DNA of 64,000 nt from the NCBI GenBank assembly GCA_964017065.1, contig OZ024788.1, positions 7,845,202 through 7,909,201 of the forward strand, written 5' to 3'. A model generated the notes under the pieces. It ran no database searches and was not told the DNA's origin. It worked only from the letters and a program-made list of their open reading frames with translations. The stretch comes from Haliclona indistincta (lineage: Eukaryota; Porifera; Demospongiae; Haplosclerida; Chalinidae). Below, one piece after another: positions 51,501 through 62,500 of the stretch (positions are counted from its first letter, which is position 1; the number at the start of each line of letters is the position of its first letter). Position numbers and translations under genes: made by a program.

Positions 51501-54500
51501 GTGCAATTTTTAATCAAGTATGTGGGAGTGTCCCGCTCCTGCCTTCTTACCGCGCTCACTCTCATTATGCGCTCCTGTGATCACGTGAGGCTAAACTAAG
51601 TAGCATAATTGAAAGCATAATAGGAAACTTTGTGAGCATAATCGGTGAAAAATTTGAGCCGTGTGGAATAGAATAATGGGTACATTTTTGAGCATAATAG
51701 CCTCATCCCTAGCCCAGGGTGATTTAAATATTGCAAATGTGGAACAGAACTGCAGCACATGAAAATTATTAGCAGTAACGTCCTTTTTCAACATGCTGAG
51801 CAGAGAAATTTATAACACTTTGGGATATTACTATCAATGTAAAAAGTGTCATTATCAGCTCATTGTGTGTACCTTGTTAATATTCCTGTTCGGAGATAGT
51901 TTGTTAGACATCGGTTTAGTCTTAGTGGCTGATTTACCAGCAGTGGGTCCTTTGACACGTGACTTTGTAGTCAGTAACTTTCGTTTCTACAATAGTAAGA
52001 ATAATCACAAGAATAATCACAGTGCATTGCACTCTAATAAAATCAACACTTTTATTTTTGTAAATATTTTTTGAGATGAGAAATACATTGCAGAGATAGG
52101 AAAATAATTCAAGTGAAAATGTTAACAAGAAATAAGAACAATAGGGGACTTAGGAGCTGCACTGTGTTTCTGATATGACAAGATCCAATGAGGAAGGAGC
52201 CTTGAAAGCATGTGTGAGCGAGTGCCTCGAATGCATTGTATGGCTGAGCGAAGGAGGGAGAATGTCAGTCGGTACGAAGCCAACACAGTGTCGAGGAATA
52301 AGGCTGATCTCATTTGAAACCCAGGCAGGAGGCTAGACGCTTGTAAAAAATTATCATCATTTTGCAAGGCTGCCGGAGGCAGAGAGTACTAATGGAGCGA
52401 ATGAAGAATGTTCAATCTCCCTAGCAACACTGAATGCTCTCTCTCTCTCCCTAGCTACCATAGATATTGTAGACTAACGTACCAGTTAGTTAGTACTAAA
52501 TTAATTCTGTTGCATTTTTATTGAAAATGATTATTGAGAATGACTGCTATAAGTAGGTATGTGACTGTCAATGGTTAGGCACACTATGCACATTGTAAGC
52601 ACATCCAAGAAAATTTGTACAACAACAGAGAGAGAGCATTCAGTATAGGTGCTTAGTGCTTGAAAACAACCTCCTTTTACTTCCCTTGAAATTATTTGCT
52701 AAACTATTATGTATTTTATCTGGCTGCAACAGATGTTATGCAATTAGACACCAAACAGTGCAGATGACTTACATAGTCTATAATACCACTGATGTCGTCA
52801 TCTTTAAAGCTACATTCATTATCAGGAATAAACAACTGAGAAGACTGGTAGCCACGTGACCTCGAGCCAATCAGATTGCTTGAAACGTGTCACCTGCTGG
52901 TGCATTATATCGCGCAATGCACACTTTTCTGTTACTAATATACACTTCACAGCACGCTGGTCAGGCAGAATTCGCGTGGTATGCTATAAATCACATCCGT
53001 ATAGCGGGAAATTTTTGCAGGAGAAAAATTCGCGAAATACAGGCTATTTGCGAAAATATTATCCGCGAATGTCTTGTTTTTTTTTGTTGACAAAGATAGG
53101 GCAATAGTGCTGATTCGCAAAAATATTATTCGCGAAATGCTTTATCTCGCACATTCGCGAAAAATTTCTCCCACGAAAATTTCCTGTATGTCACAGTGGC
53201 AGTGCCTTACGCAGCTATAAAAGCACTCAGGCTGGTCAATAATGGTCTCGAACGTGGATAATACACTGACCACGCCCCCTGTGCTTCTATAGCCGTGTAA
53301 GTCACTGCCAAGTGTAATATAACTAGGTCTAACCTCAGGTTCTACAGCAGCATGTTGTGAGCAGAGTGGTTTCTCTAGCAAAATGTCGTAGACTGGTTCT
53401 CCACATACCAAAGGAGGGTTTGAACCGTTTATCGCTACACACCTTCTATACAGCTTCTGATGCTCATCAAGTGTGATATCTGTAGATAACCAGATTACAA
53501 TACCATCACTCGAAGATTACTTAGTAGGTTGCACATGTAAGTTGTACTATACTAAAGATATTTGATCCTTTGTGATCTGAAAAAAACAACACATTCTTTA
53601 TCATATAATAGGCCATTCCTACTAAGAGCCTAAAGAATTTAATTAGCGATATTGGCTAGCGTAATTGGCTTCCGGGCTAGCTGGGGTGTGAGATGATTAC
53701 GTAAGCGCTAAGATTAATACATGAATTTATATGGGGCTTATGGGAAAGATCGCAATACTTTCGACATCTTTGTAGTGCTCTCCGTAAACTTGACAACCGC
53801 GTGGTCTTGCTGCTTGTGTTCCTCTACCTTCGCTCTGTCGAACGCAAAAGACTACGCGTGTATTGGCAACATCGTTTTGGAGAAACAGGCGCGCAAACAA
53901 GGCCTACTCGCACTATAGATCAAGCTAACAAAGGGCACAGTCTCCACAGTTCAAGTAACCACTGGCAGCAGTACCTGCACGCAGTATACTCTTACAGTAT
54001 CCAGCTTTACAAAATTGTTTCTCTCCAGAAAAATGCCCAACAAGCTTGCCATAGTTAGCGTAACTTGGGCTTGTTTGCGCGCCTGTTTCTCCAAAACGAT
54101 GTTGCCAATGCACGCGTAGTCTTTTGCGTTCGACAGAGCAAAGGAACCCAACCAGCAAGACCACGCGGTTGTCAAGTTTACGGAGAGCACTACAAAGATG
54201 TCGAAAGTATCGCGATCTCTCCCATAAGCCCCATATAAATTCGTGTATTAATGTTAGCGCTTACGTAATCATCTCGCACCCCAGTGCTGTGGGCCAGTAG
54301 AGCGGTGTGCCCACGCATACTTTGCTCTTAGGGGGAATGGCCTATTATTTGCTTTATTATATTTTTGCATTGTATTATTGCTTATTAAATATCAAAAAAT
54401 GCGATCTGAGATATTGCAATAAATGAGCTGTAGAGCAAATGAATTACAGCATCTCAACCAAACTGAACCAATTCCAGTACATGCATAGTTGCATTACACA

Positions 54501-57500
54501 CAAAACAAAGTTTAACCCTTTATAGGCTATTGACGCCTTAAGGCGTCATAATTGACTCCACCTACTCTAGACGTCATAAATAGTGTGAAAAGTGCTCTAG
54601 AAAGGTGAAATCAAGTTTAATTGCAAATTACCTGAAAAAACCCACTGTTTTTCGTTGCGCCCTCCCCACTAAACCATATAGAACGCAGGACGGGGGGATT
54701 TTTAAAGGGGGGTGTCCCCCCTTTAACCCGGGGTTTGAAGGGGCGGAGCCCCTCGCCGCTTTCGGCATTTTTAGGGCTTCAGGATGCCCGGAAATGCATA
54801 CTTTGGCATAGAATATGGTCTAAACTATGCTGTTTGCTCACCTGGACACCACCACGTTTTTGTATTAGTCACCAGGGCTAAATGAAGACCAAAATTAGCT
54901 GAAAAATGGCGAGGCTGCAGCACTTAAGTGGCTTCAGTTCCGAAGTGGGAGTGGCCAACTCAGAGTTTAGTACATGGTCGTAAACTTTGACATGCCAGGT
55001 AAAAACAGTGCTAGTTTGGAATAGCTAGCGTACTGCATGTTGTAGAAAATTGCTAGACAAACTGTCAGTTTAGAGCAAGTCGAATTTTCGTCAAAATAAC
55101 CTAGCAACTAAAGGGTTAATGTCGACAATCTGACATCAGCATTTTTACATAACTAAGTTTATTGTACTTTGACAGTTAAGCCCCTTGGAGCCTCCCTGCC
55201 ACTGCCCCTGTGCTAGCTAAGTTGCACTCACTCAGGCTCATCATGGCTGTGGTGCAGCAGCTATCAGTGTGTGACTATAGCACCTGACCAGAAAGGCAGT
55301 CCTGACATTAATAAAGGAAATCACTACTTGGTTGCAATTTTAGCAGTAAGATAGTGAAAATAACTTACCCACACTGATACCGTGAGCAATAACATGCTTT
55401 GAAACAGCACCTTCTAGTTACCCTGGGCAGATCACATTGCCTGAAGATTAAGTTTTTTGGGTACATCAATATGTACATGTTTATTTGTGTGACCAAAACA
55501 CGGCTGTTTATTGCCTTACTGCTCAAAGATTGGCATGAATAATTTTTCATCACTTAGGAGTCAAAGTGAAGATTATTACATAGTACGTCATCTTTGACCA
55601 ATCGGATTGCTCTATTCGAGGGCATTAATGTAGGTTATTGACCGCGCGTAGCGTCTTCTATAGCAACAGACCGTTGCGTCTTTGCGAGTTTGAAAAATTC
55701 GCGATGTTATTGCGCTCACAGTGATGAACTATGTAATAAATCATTTATTGCCCTACACAACTCGGGCATTAACCGACATTAATGACCTCGGGAAAGTCGG
55801 TTGCCCTCGTACAGTCTCGGGCTGCGCCCTCGACCGTTACTCGGGCGACTGACTTTCCCGCAGTCATTAATGTCGGTTAATGCCCTCGCGTGAGGGCAAT
55901 AACTAATACAAAATTCAAAATATTTGACCAGCACAACCTCATTTTTCTATTCGCAGTACTGATTACGACAATGAGTATGTGGTATCTGTTCATTGTGAAC
56001 AAGAACACTCTGTGCTAATTCATGAAAATACTCACTCTGTGGTATTTTTGTGAATTGAGAGTGTGCCACATAAAAATATAATAATGGCTAAAGCAACACA
56101 CCCAAATTTTTTGTCCGATTTAAATTTCACAAATAGAAGCTAATTTGCGACATTATTTTAACGATTGCAAAAACAATAGGATCTACGGTAACTGTCTTAT
56201 ACATTGGGTTTGTATCAATATTGACGTTACCTATGCCTGCTGTAGGCTTTAACCCTTTTATTACTAAATTATCTTGTTGGACTTTTAACCTACTAGATGC
56301 TGACCAATTTTATTGCAAATAATTATCTCGTGTGGGTTTTGTGCTACTGCTCTCAAATATTTGCATCCTTTTGCCAGTGAGTAGCCAAAATTACCCATAC
56401 TCAAGTCCATCGGGATGCCCCTCCCATTGTGAAGCCAATAAAGTACAGCAACCTTGTCTACTTTGCTTGTTAGTACTTTGGGGGTGGCTATTACAAAATA
56501 CATAGTGGTTTTGGTGAGTGCAAAATGTTGCCCAGATCATAGAGAATGTGTGAAAATGTGTTTTCTGGGTATCCTGAAGCCAGAAAAATATTTACGGTGG
56601 CTATTCTGTTTTCAGAAAGTTGTAGTCAAGCCATAGAAATGCCAAACGCAGTACGGATTCTTGGGGCCTCATTGAAAATCTACCTATTTTTTAGATTCTT
56701 TAGCTTAATTTCGGAATACTTAAGAACTTTTTTGGGTAAAGTTATGCAACAAATGGCATCATTAGGGTTAAAACATTGGCACTCACGTGTAAGACAATAT
56801 TTGGAGAATGGAAGAGCAGGTTGATTACAGGCTGGATTACCAGCTACACAATGCAGTCTTCCTTTCCGCCACCATCTTCTTGATGACATCCCTTCTTTTT
56901 TAGCATGGACCACATCAGCCGCGAGTAAAGGACTTGTCTTGGCTAGTTCAATAATTTTCATAGTTACGTGGCGTTGTTTTAAAAGGTGGCATTCACGACG
57001 TTGTAGGTGTTTCTTTACAGCAGCTATCTGATGAGTGAGTTCCTCTTGCAAACACTTGATGCGTTGTGACCATGACCTGAATTAGTCAAACATAACATTT
57101 TCATTGAGGAATTTAGATTACACATTTTGTATGTGCATGCTTATATAGATGATTCCTTAGGCAATCTGTTCCCATGGGCATTCTTGTTACAATACTATAG
57201 AACACTTGAGCAAGTGTCATCAAGATGGTCACGAGGAGGCTGTTTAAACAATGGTTGTGATGCTTTTGTCTGGCTTTCGATGGCAAGTGGCAAGTGGCTT
57301 TTGCTGCCAACTTCCCCATTCCTGACTGCAGCAAGATGAAACAGTTCTTTTAGAGGCTGTGTCGTGTTAGTGTTGTCACCACTCGTTAATGATATTCAGA
57401 ATGAATAGCATCATCTAAAAATTCTACTTTCCGATGCTTCGTTCTGTTTTGCAAAAATTAAGCTAGAAACAAGACTGCATGTGGTTACATAGTCAGTTCA

Positions 57501-57887
57501 GGGCGCAATTAAGAATTGACGGTAGTGATCAATTATAACGGTAACAATAATCATAACGGTATCGTCATGGAATGGAACATCATGGAATAATTTATACACT
57601 TCATGTTTTCAAATGTCACCTTGATGACGGCACAGATTCACCTAGCAGACTTAAAAATAATCCCGGCTTAGCGTCATAAATTGCTGAAAACGACAAAATT
57701 AACAATAATAAATATTATGTTGATCACGTGATGTTAATTCACCTCCTTTGTCTACTTCTTTTAAACATTGTCCAAACTCGTCATTAACTTTCCTCCAGGC
57801 GTTTTCATCCCTAAGAATAGCTGGAAAGGAGGCATCTAGTCGTCTTGTCTCTGGAAAATGAATCGGAGGAGAGCCCAAAAAATTCAT
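48576..57887 (-). CDS. zf-C3Hc3H domain protein, INO80D/KANSL2-like, split by large introns
   Basis: Recognised exons: 57887-57743 (ATG start MNFLGSPPIHFPETRRL..., phase 1 end), probably 57325-~57206 (uncertain 3' end), 57076-56787, 53479-53334, and 48869-48576 with TAA. The key evidence is the join of the third and fourth exons: ...CNQPALPFSKYCLT + C|AT (His) restores CLTH, followed by ITLDEHQKLYRRC...VCGEPVYDILLEKPLCSQHA. This is the C..C-x-x-x-ALPF-x-x-C-x-x-H...C...C-x-x-H arrangement of INO80D (human ...ALPFTRHCFQHI...PLCEEH) and KANSL2, subunits of nuclear INO80 and NSL chromatin complexes. The last exon (97 aa) is Ser/Pro/Asp-rich, consistent with their low-complexity tails. Only one such domain is visible where human paralogues have two. 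The phase between exons 2 and 3 does not match (1 against 2), so a small exon or a different donor is missing from this model. INO80D and KANSL2 cannot be separated here. Confidence 0.6.
50743..51711. mobile_element. Foldback element with ~170-bp inverted arms
   Basis: Outer ends are tagggatg (50743) and catcccta (51704-51711), with about 20 bp of imperfect inverted match into the element (...atgc / gcat...). Inner arms 51015-51184 and 51413-51583 are ~170-bp inverted copies beginning tgatcacaggagcgcat, separated by about 230 bp. Several gcataat motifs lie between the outer ends and the arms. No transposase is visible and no clear target duplication was found, so it is a non-autonomous foldback or MITE-type element. 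Confidence 0.65.
53001..53189. mobile_element. Short MITE-like foldback (cgcgaa-rich)
   Basis: Ends 53001-53036 and 53154-53189 are imperfect inverted repeats of 36 bp (about 28 matching), reading inward to ttcgcgaa. Secondary inverted motifs (cgaaaatattatccgcgaa / ttcgcaaaaatattattcgcg) lie inside. Non-coding. Confidence 0.5.
53607..54346. mobile_element. Foldback element, 740 bp, with ~230-bp inverted arms
   Basis: Terminal inverted repeats of 21 bp (aataggccattcctactaaga at 53607-53627; complement at 54326-54346; 19 of 21 match). Inside, about 53,680-53,915 and 54,060-54,290 are long inverted copies differing at scattered bases (for example atcgcaatac against tatcgcgatc). The short open frames on each arm are reflections of each other and not genes. 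Confidence 0.7.
54531..54760. other. Cluster of perfect GC-rich hairpins
   Basis: 54531-54548 is an 18-bp perfect palindrome (tgacgccttaaggcgtca). 54704-54724 is a perfect stem aaagggggg / ccccccttt with a 3-nt loop, extendable by two A-T pairs. 54740-54752 is ggggcggagcccc, a stem with a 3-nt loop. The local base composition is much richer in GC than its surroundings. Function unknown. Confidence 0.6.
55745..55902. mobile_element. Palindromic element, 158 bp
   Basis: Inverted ends ttattgccc...gggcattaaccgacattaatgac and their complement (tcattaatgtcggttaatgccc...gggcaataa), about 55 bp per arm with few mismatches around a ctcgggctgcgccctcg core. It looks like a small non-autonomous inverted-repeat transposon and could form a cruciform. 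Confidence 0.6.
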
Positions 57888-57961
57888 TTTGACGTGTAAT
57901 AAGAAAGAACACACTTACGGTGTCGTACGTAAGCAATGCGTTCATGCAACGCGACTCGACG

Positions 57962-58060
57962 TCGGCCAATCAAATTCGCTGAGCTGGTATGAATAAACGC
58001 TGTGTCATGTGCCGCGTGATGGGCGACTATAAAACCAGCTGCTTTGTCAAGCGTTTTCAT
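57962..58060 (+). promoter_or_regulatory. Core promoter of HEXIM in a divergent promoter interval
   Basis: A CCAAT box (ggccaatcaa; CCAAT at 57966-57970) and a TATA box (tataaaa, 58028-58034) lie 62 bp apart, upstream of the HEXIM ATG at 58161. A start near 58,060 would give a 5' UTR of about 100 nt. The opposite-strand gene starts translation at 57887, so both genes share this 273-bp interval. The start site is inferred from the TATA position. Confidence 0.6.
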
Positions 58061-58160
58061 TCAGCCGGCTCACCAAGAAACCATAGGTAGTTTCACACTT
58101 GCACGACGTTGCTTCAAAAACGCTGTGCTTTTATTTTAGCGAGTTCTTTCGCACCCAGGA

Positions 58161-58850
58161 ATGCTAGTAGCCAGTCGTCCGTTCCCGCTAGCCTCAAGGC
58201 CAACCACTATAGACATTACTATGGACCGTTCTACCAGCAGTAGCATTAGCGATGAGGAATATCGATCAACTGACCAAGAGAAAACGGCCGTTTTGCCTAC
58301 TCCAGAAAAGAGAAAGCGCCGTCGGCGAGGCAAGAAGCGAAAATACATGCCGTACTCAAAAATGGCAGCAGAAGAACGGAAGGATTCATGTTTACCAGGA
58401 GCTCCCTCTAACACCACCCAGTTCATTATGGAGGATCGTGGCGAAGCTGCAGTTCAGTATCCCTCGCCGTCTCGACTAGCTCGGAGCGTCTCGTACGAGT
58501 CCTCTCCATCAGGTTGGGCTTTGCCCTCGCCTGATATTCACTACTCACCCTTTCACTTCCTTTTAGGTGACGATGATGCTTGGGATGACAGTTCTGATGA
58601 TCCTCAGGAACCGGACGCCTTCCTCGAAGAGGACTTTAACCAGGTGTACGCACAGTTGCGCATGGACAGGCTAGACCACATGAGTAAAGATGACCTAGTT
58701 CACCAGTGCATGGATCTAGAACAGAAGGTAGTCAGCCTTCAAGAGGACAAGGATCAGCAGACTGTCCTGCAAAGAGAACTATCAGAACTAAAGGAAAGGA
58801 ACTCGGAGCTACTGGAAGAAAATCAAAGACTACGGACTACAGTTTCCTAG
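58161..58850 (+). CDS. HEXIM: HEXIM-family inhibitor of P-TEFb (229 aa)
   Basis: Known role: HEXIM binds 7SK snRNA and then inhibits the CDK9-cyclin T kinase (P-TEFb) in the nucleus. Seen in order: a variable N-terminus; a basic RNA-binding stretch at residues 50-62 (KRKRRRRGKKRKY) followed by PYSKM; the P-TEFb contact motif at 82-90 (PSNTTQFIM against PYNTTQFLM in human HEXIM1); an acidic/Ser region 136-158 (GDDDAWDDSSDD, then FLEEDF); and the dimerising coiled coil 174-226 beginning MSKDDLVHQCMDLE, matching human MSKQELIKEYLELE. It is shorter than human HEXIM1 (359 aa), mostly at the N-terminus. The coding region has no intron. A second Met at codon 21 (58221) is an alternative start; the first was taken because it lies ~100 nt below the TATA-inferred start site. 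Oddity: the conserved Tyr of PYNT is Ser. Confidence 0.9.
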   Translation: MLVASRPFPLASRPTTIDITMDRSTSSSISDEEYRSTDQEKTAVLPTPEKRKRRRRGKKRKYMPYSKMAAEERKDSCLPGAPSNTTQFIMEDRGEAAVQYPSPSRLARSVSYESSPSGWALPSPDIHYSPFHFLLGDDDAWDDSSDDPQEPDAFLEEDFNQVYAQLRMDRLDHMSKDDLVHQCMDLEQKVVSLQEDKDQQTVLQRELSELKERNSELLEENQRLRTTVS

Positions 58851-59591
58851 CTATAGTGTATGTACTGTTTCTCCCCTTCCCTTAGCTTCAAGTGGACTCA
58901 TCTTCCCATCACCTCCCCCGGACAGTTCTCAATGTTTCAGGGAGAGGTATTGCTCTATGTCTTTCTTTGTATTATAGTTAATATTAAACAAAACATTGCT
59001 ATCAAAATAAATAAAATTTCTCCCCATTGCCTAATTTTATTATTTTTATTCTCTGATTTCATCTTTGATGTCAGCACCAGCTCTAAGAGGATCATACTCT
59101 TGACCATCGGAGACTTCTAATCGGCTCTCCTGGACAAAAGGTTCTCCTGCCTGTCTTGTAGCATGTGCCCTAAAGCATGGCGTTCCGACCTAGTATACTG
59201 TGTGGTGTTTAGTGTTTAATTCACACCAGGGCAGCAGCTGTGCAACACAAGATGAACAGAGACTGGAGCCAGCAGTCAGCCCCACAGGATGAGCTAATAG
59301 AATTAGGAGTTTCGAAACTTGTAGCTCTTATTGTTTTGTTGTCTGATACTATAGCCACACCTTACCACAATAATATGATTGTTCATCGTATACATAAGTT
59401 GAACTTGGCACGCCCACAGCCCTGGCAAGACCCCACTGTGCTAGCATGATGTATTCATTACTTTATAATAATCATTATTAGAATGAGTTCACATTGCACT
59501 CACTGAAGAGTGCATGTTCAAACAACAATAATAATACGGAAACAATGCTAAAGGCAGAACACAAACATATTATACTACTGATCAAGTCACT
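58851..59591. other. Convergent 3' interval between HEXIM and ALIX
   Basis: 740 bp between the HEXIM stop and the ALIX stop. It holds the HEXIM 3' UTR and, further on, presumably the ALIX 3' UTR on the other strand. No additional gene was recognised. Confidence 0.5.
59006..59015 (+). terminator. Polyadenylation signal of HEXIM (overlapping AATAAA pair)
   Basis: Two overlapping AATAAA hexamers (59006-59011 and 59010-59015) lie about 155 bp after the HEXIM stop codon. They are the first such signals downstream. Confidence 0.55.
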
Positions 59592-62500
59592 TCATCGACG
59601 TGAGGGAGGAGGGCGGTAGGGTTGACCTGGAGAGATAAATACTACTAGATGAACACGTACACAGGACGTATACTGACAATCAACAAGGGATCATAAGAAG
59701 TGGTTACAAGGAGGCTACAAATCACAAAGAGAAATCAAGGATGTGAGTTACCTGGTTGTTGATAGTAGCCGCCATACGGCTGTTGACCAGGTGGAGGTGC
59801 TCCATAATTATAAGCTGGCTGACCAGGAGGAACTCCATATTGTCCAGGATAGGTACCAGGAGGAGGAGCACCATAACCAGGGGGTGGAGCATTATAACCA
59901 GGATAACCACCTTGATTAGGAGGAGGGGCTCCATATGGGTAATATCCTATGAAAATTTCATGACAAACTTGTTGCTAAATTTTGCTAATTTTTAACACCT
60001 TGAGGAGGTTGTTGCTGGTAATACCCAGCGGGCGGAGGAGGAGCTCCGGGATGAGGCGCATAACTTCCTTGAGGGGGAGGAGCTTGGTTTGTAGCAGGGG
60101 GAGGAGCTTGGTTCGTAGCAGGTGGAGGAGGGCGTGCAGGAGGTTGCTGTTGGTAATGAGGGTTGGAGGGAGGTTGCTCGGCAGGAGCGGCAGCAATGGT
60201 GCGCTGTAGATCCCTGGAGACGGAGAGCAGTGAATGGCATGATGTAGTATATTGCTCAATGACAGTGAGGACACAATATCATAACTACTCTACATTCCTC
60301 CGTATTGAGCAACACTGTTTGCACTATTATCTAGACAATCATCAGCATTTTAGGGATTGCAGCCATAGATGTACACATTGCACAATATAAAGAGTACAGC
60401 AACACAAAAAGGAGAAGAGATCAATGGCGCAAGTGATCGTTTTTTGTATCGCAAATCGGATATCTTTGAGTTGCAAACTTTCTGCTTTGTGAACAGAACA
60501 TCCAGTAATCTATTATTCTCACTTTAGTTGGTCGTCCTTTTCAGTGTTTCGTGCAAAAACAAAATCAGAAACTTTACTCTGCAGCTTGACCAGCAGTGGA
60601 GTGAGGTTGTTGTAAAACTGTAAGTAGACAAGCATACAGAGTAGTGATGAAAATGTAACAAAATGCAGCAAGCGCAGTTGCCTAGCTCACTAAAAATAAT
60701 GAAGTTGACAATACAAAAATGAAAACATAAGTCATTATTATTATGTCAATATTGTCATACTGGTTAACACTGCTTGGAATGTGATGTGATAATCTAGCAA
60801 GAAATAGCTGAGCAAGTCAGAGAAGCTGATGGTAGCCTACTCATTACAGTTGCTATAAGGCTCATTTCATTTCAAATATAATAGTGAGTAGTGTTGTACC
60901 TATACAGTATTTTGCCTATACAGTCCTATACCGATAGTATAGGCACACAATATCGCCGATACAGATACAGATATTATTTTTGCGTATGTGCAAAACCAAA
61001 AATGTGATCAAAATGGCTACAGGAGTCCCATTTTGGAGGCACTTTTGCATTGATTCTGTTAAAGCAGACATCTCTGTTGAAAAGAGAAACAGGGTTGTAG
61101 CTGAAAAAGTGGAAATGCTACAGTTTTGGAAGAAGAACTTGCAGATACTGAATTTTGAGTATTGATTTTAAAAATAAAAATTTGATCTACATTTAAATTG
61201 CCTATAACCGATCCTTGCCTATAGTACAAATATAGGCGCCTATACAGATACAGATACCGGTATAGGTACAACACTAATAGTGAGTGATACTTGTTTGTGC
61301 TATTTTGTTATAATGCACACAGCAACACATACAATACAACGTGTTTTTATAGCTAACATAAGCTATTTGAGGTGCCAACTATTCAGATAGTAATTAGAAC
61401 TTGCACTACTATTGCATTTCTTATGTACACACGCACATCACAGAGGAGGAAGCTACAGGACTGTTGCTGCCAGAATGCTGGGTGTTGCCTAATATTCCAT
61501 TACCTCACAAATCTGAATAAAGCTGTGGCTTGGATTACTACATTAATATTTCTTTACAAGAGGTGTATTCTACATGAACACATGTACATGGCTGTTCCAT
61601 GTGACAGCAACAGCCTCTCTCAAATACAGCAGTTTCACTACTTCTTGCAATCTAAAAGCGTCAACCTTAGAGCGTAAACCGTGTTCAATCTGAATCACGC
61701 AATGTAATAAACCTTCCAAATAAGGCACGGATCACGCTTTACACTTTTGTGGCTGTTGCAAGGAGTAATAAAATCGCTGTACAAGTATAACAGCACACAT
61801 GATGGGTGACAGACCTGTGTTCCCTCCTGCAGGTTGCTTGACAGTTCCTGATAGGTGTCAAATCCCGTGGCTAGCTCCTTCAGCATGTTGTCTCTGGCAC
61901 TGGTACCAACCTGCTGGGTCTCGGCTTCAAACTGAGCGCTGGCTGTCATCAGACGCTGCACCAAACCCTCCTGTCGCTGGAGGCTCTCTGTCACCTAAAG
62001 AGAGACATGAAAATGTGCATATGAGATACAGAATCATTCATGAGAGACTGGGCCTAATGATCCTGAAGACATGTCACGTCAAATAACAAATACATTACTA
62101 AGCATGGAGACTAAAGCTGCTATTGCATTGTACATGCTCAAACTGTTCCACTAGGCGAATTTTGAATCTGTGTAGAGTTTTAAGCACCTGTTGTTGAATC
62201 TTGCCATATTCTCCTCTAAGATGAGTCTCACTAATAGCTTCCTCGTCAACATCACCAAGATCCTTGAGTGCCTGCAAAAACTTGGGAGCTAAAGAGGACA
62301 AAAAAACAGAAAGTAAAAAGGAATATCCACACACACACTTTGCACAGTCATCAATGACATCACTAGTCATGTGTGTATCATGTATTACCCACAGGACACA
62401 AGCACTATGCCTCTTGCTTTGCTACAAAACACCTGAGTATACTACTACAACACTAGAGACCAACACAGCTATGATCTAACTTATATATTATCATTGTAGG

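Larger units (their letters stand above)
48870..53333. other. Large intron (about 4.46 kb) of the zf-C3Hc3H gene
   Basis: Bounded by the donor after ...AAVEPE (GTTAGA, weak) and the acceptor TTATTTATCTACAG; the phase (0) agrees. Contents: a small CCAAT-containing inverted repeat near 49,166-49,226 (gctgaccaatcaaat and its complement), a ~970-bp foldback element at 50743-51711, and a MITE-like foldback at 53001-53189. Similar ~80-bp stretches ending in cacacttttctgt occur near 50,530-50,595 and 52,850-52,935. No convincing exon was seen, though an unrecognised one is possible given the weak donor. Confidence 0.5.
53480..56786. other. Large intron (about 3.3 kb) of the zf-C3Hc3H gene
   Basis: Splits the conserved histidine codon of the zf-C3Hc3H domain (C|AT). 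Contains a foldback element (53607-54346), a GC-rich hairpin cluster (54531-54760) and a palindromic element (55745-55902). An open stretch at about 55,375-55,460 (minus) has a TTCAG acceptor and GTAAGT donor, but its use would interrupt the conserved join. Confidence 0.5.

Noticed and set aside
53721..54190. Small open frames containing LTTAW on both strands
   Set aside because: They are mirror images produced by the two arms of the foldback element at 53607-54346.
55365..55553. Possible extra exon of the zf-C3Hc3H gene (minus, ...RRCCFKACYCSRYQC)
   Set aside because: Splice-like ends exist, but inclusion would separate CLT-H from the ITLDEHQKLY continuation that matches the family.
57113..57334. 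73-codon minus-strand frame starting MLQSGMGKLAAK
   Set aside because: A different frame of the same segment continues from exon 1 of the zf-C3Hc3H gene in the right phase, so this one is more likely a shadow; the exon's 3' end remains unresolved.
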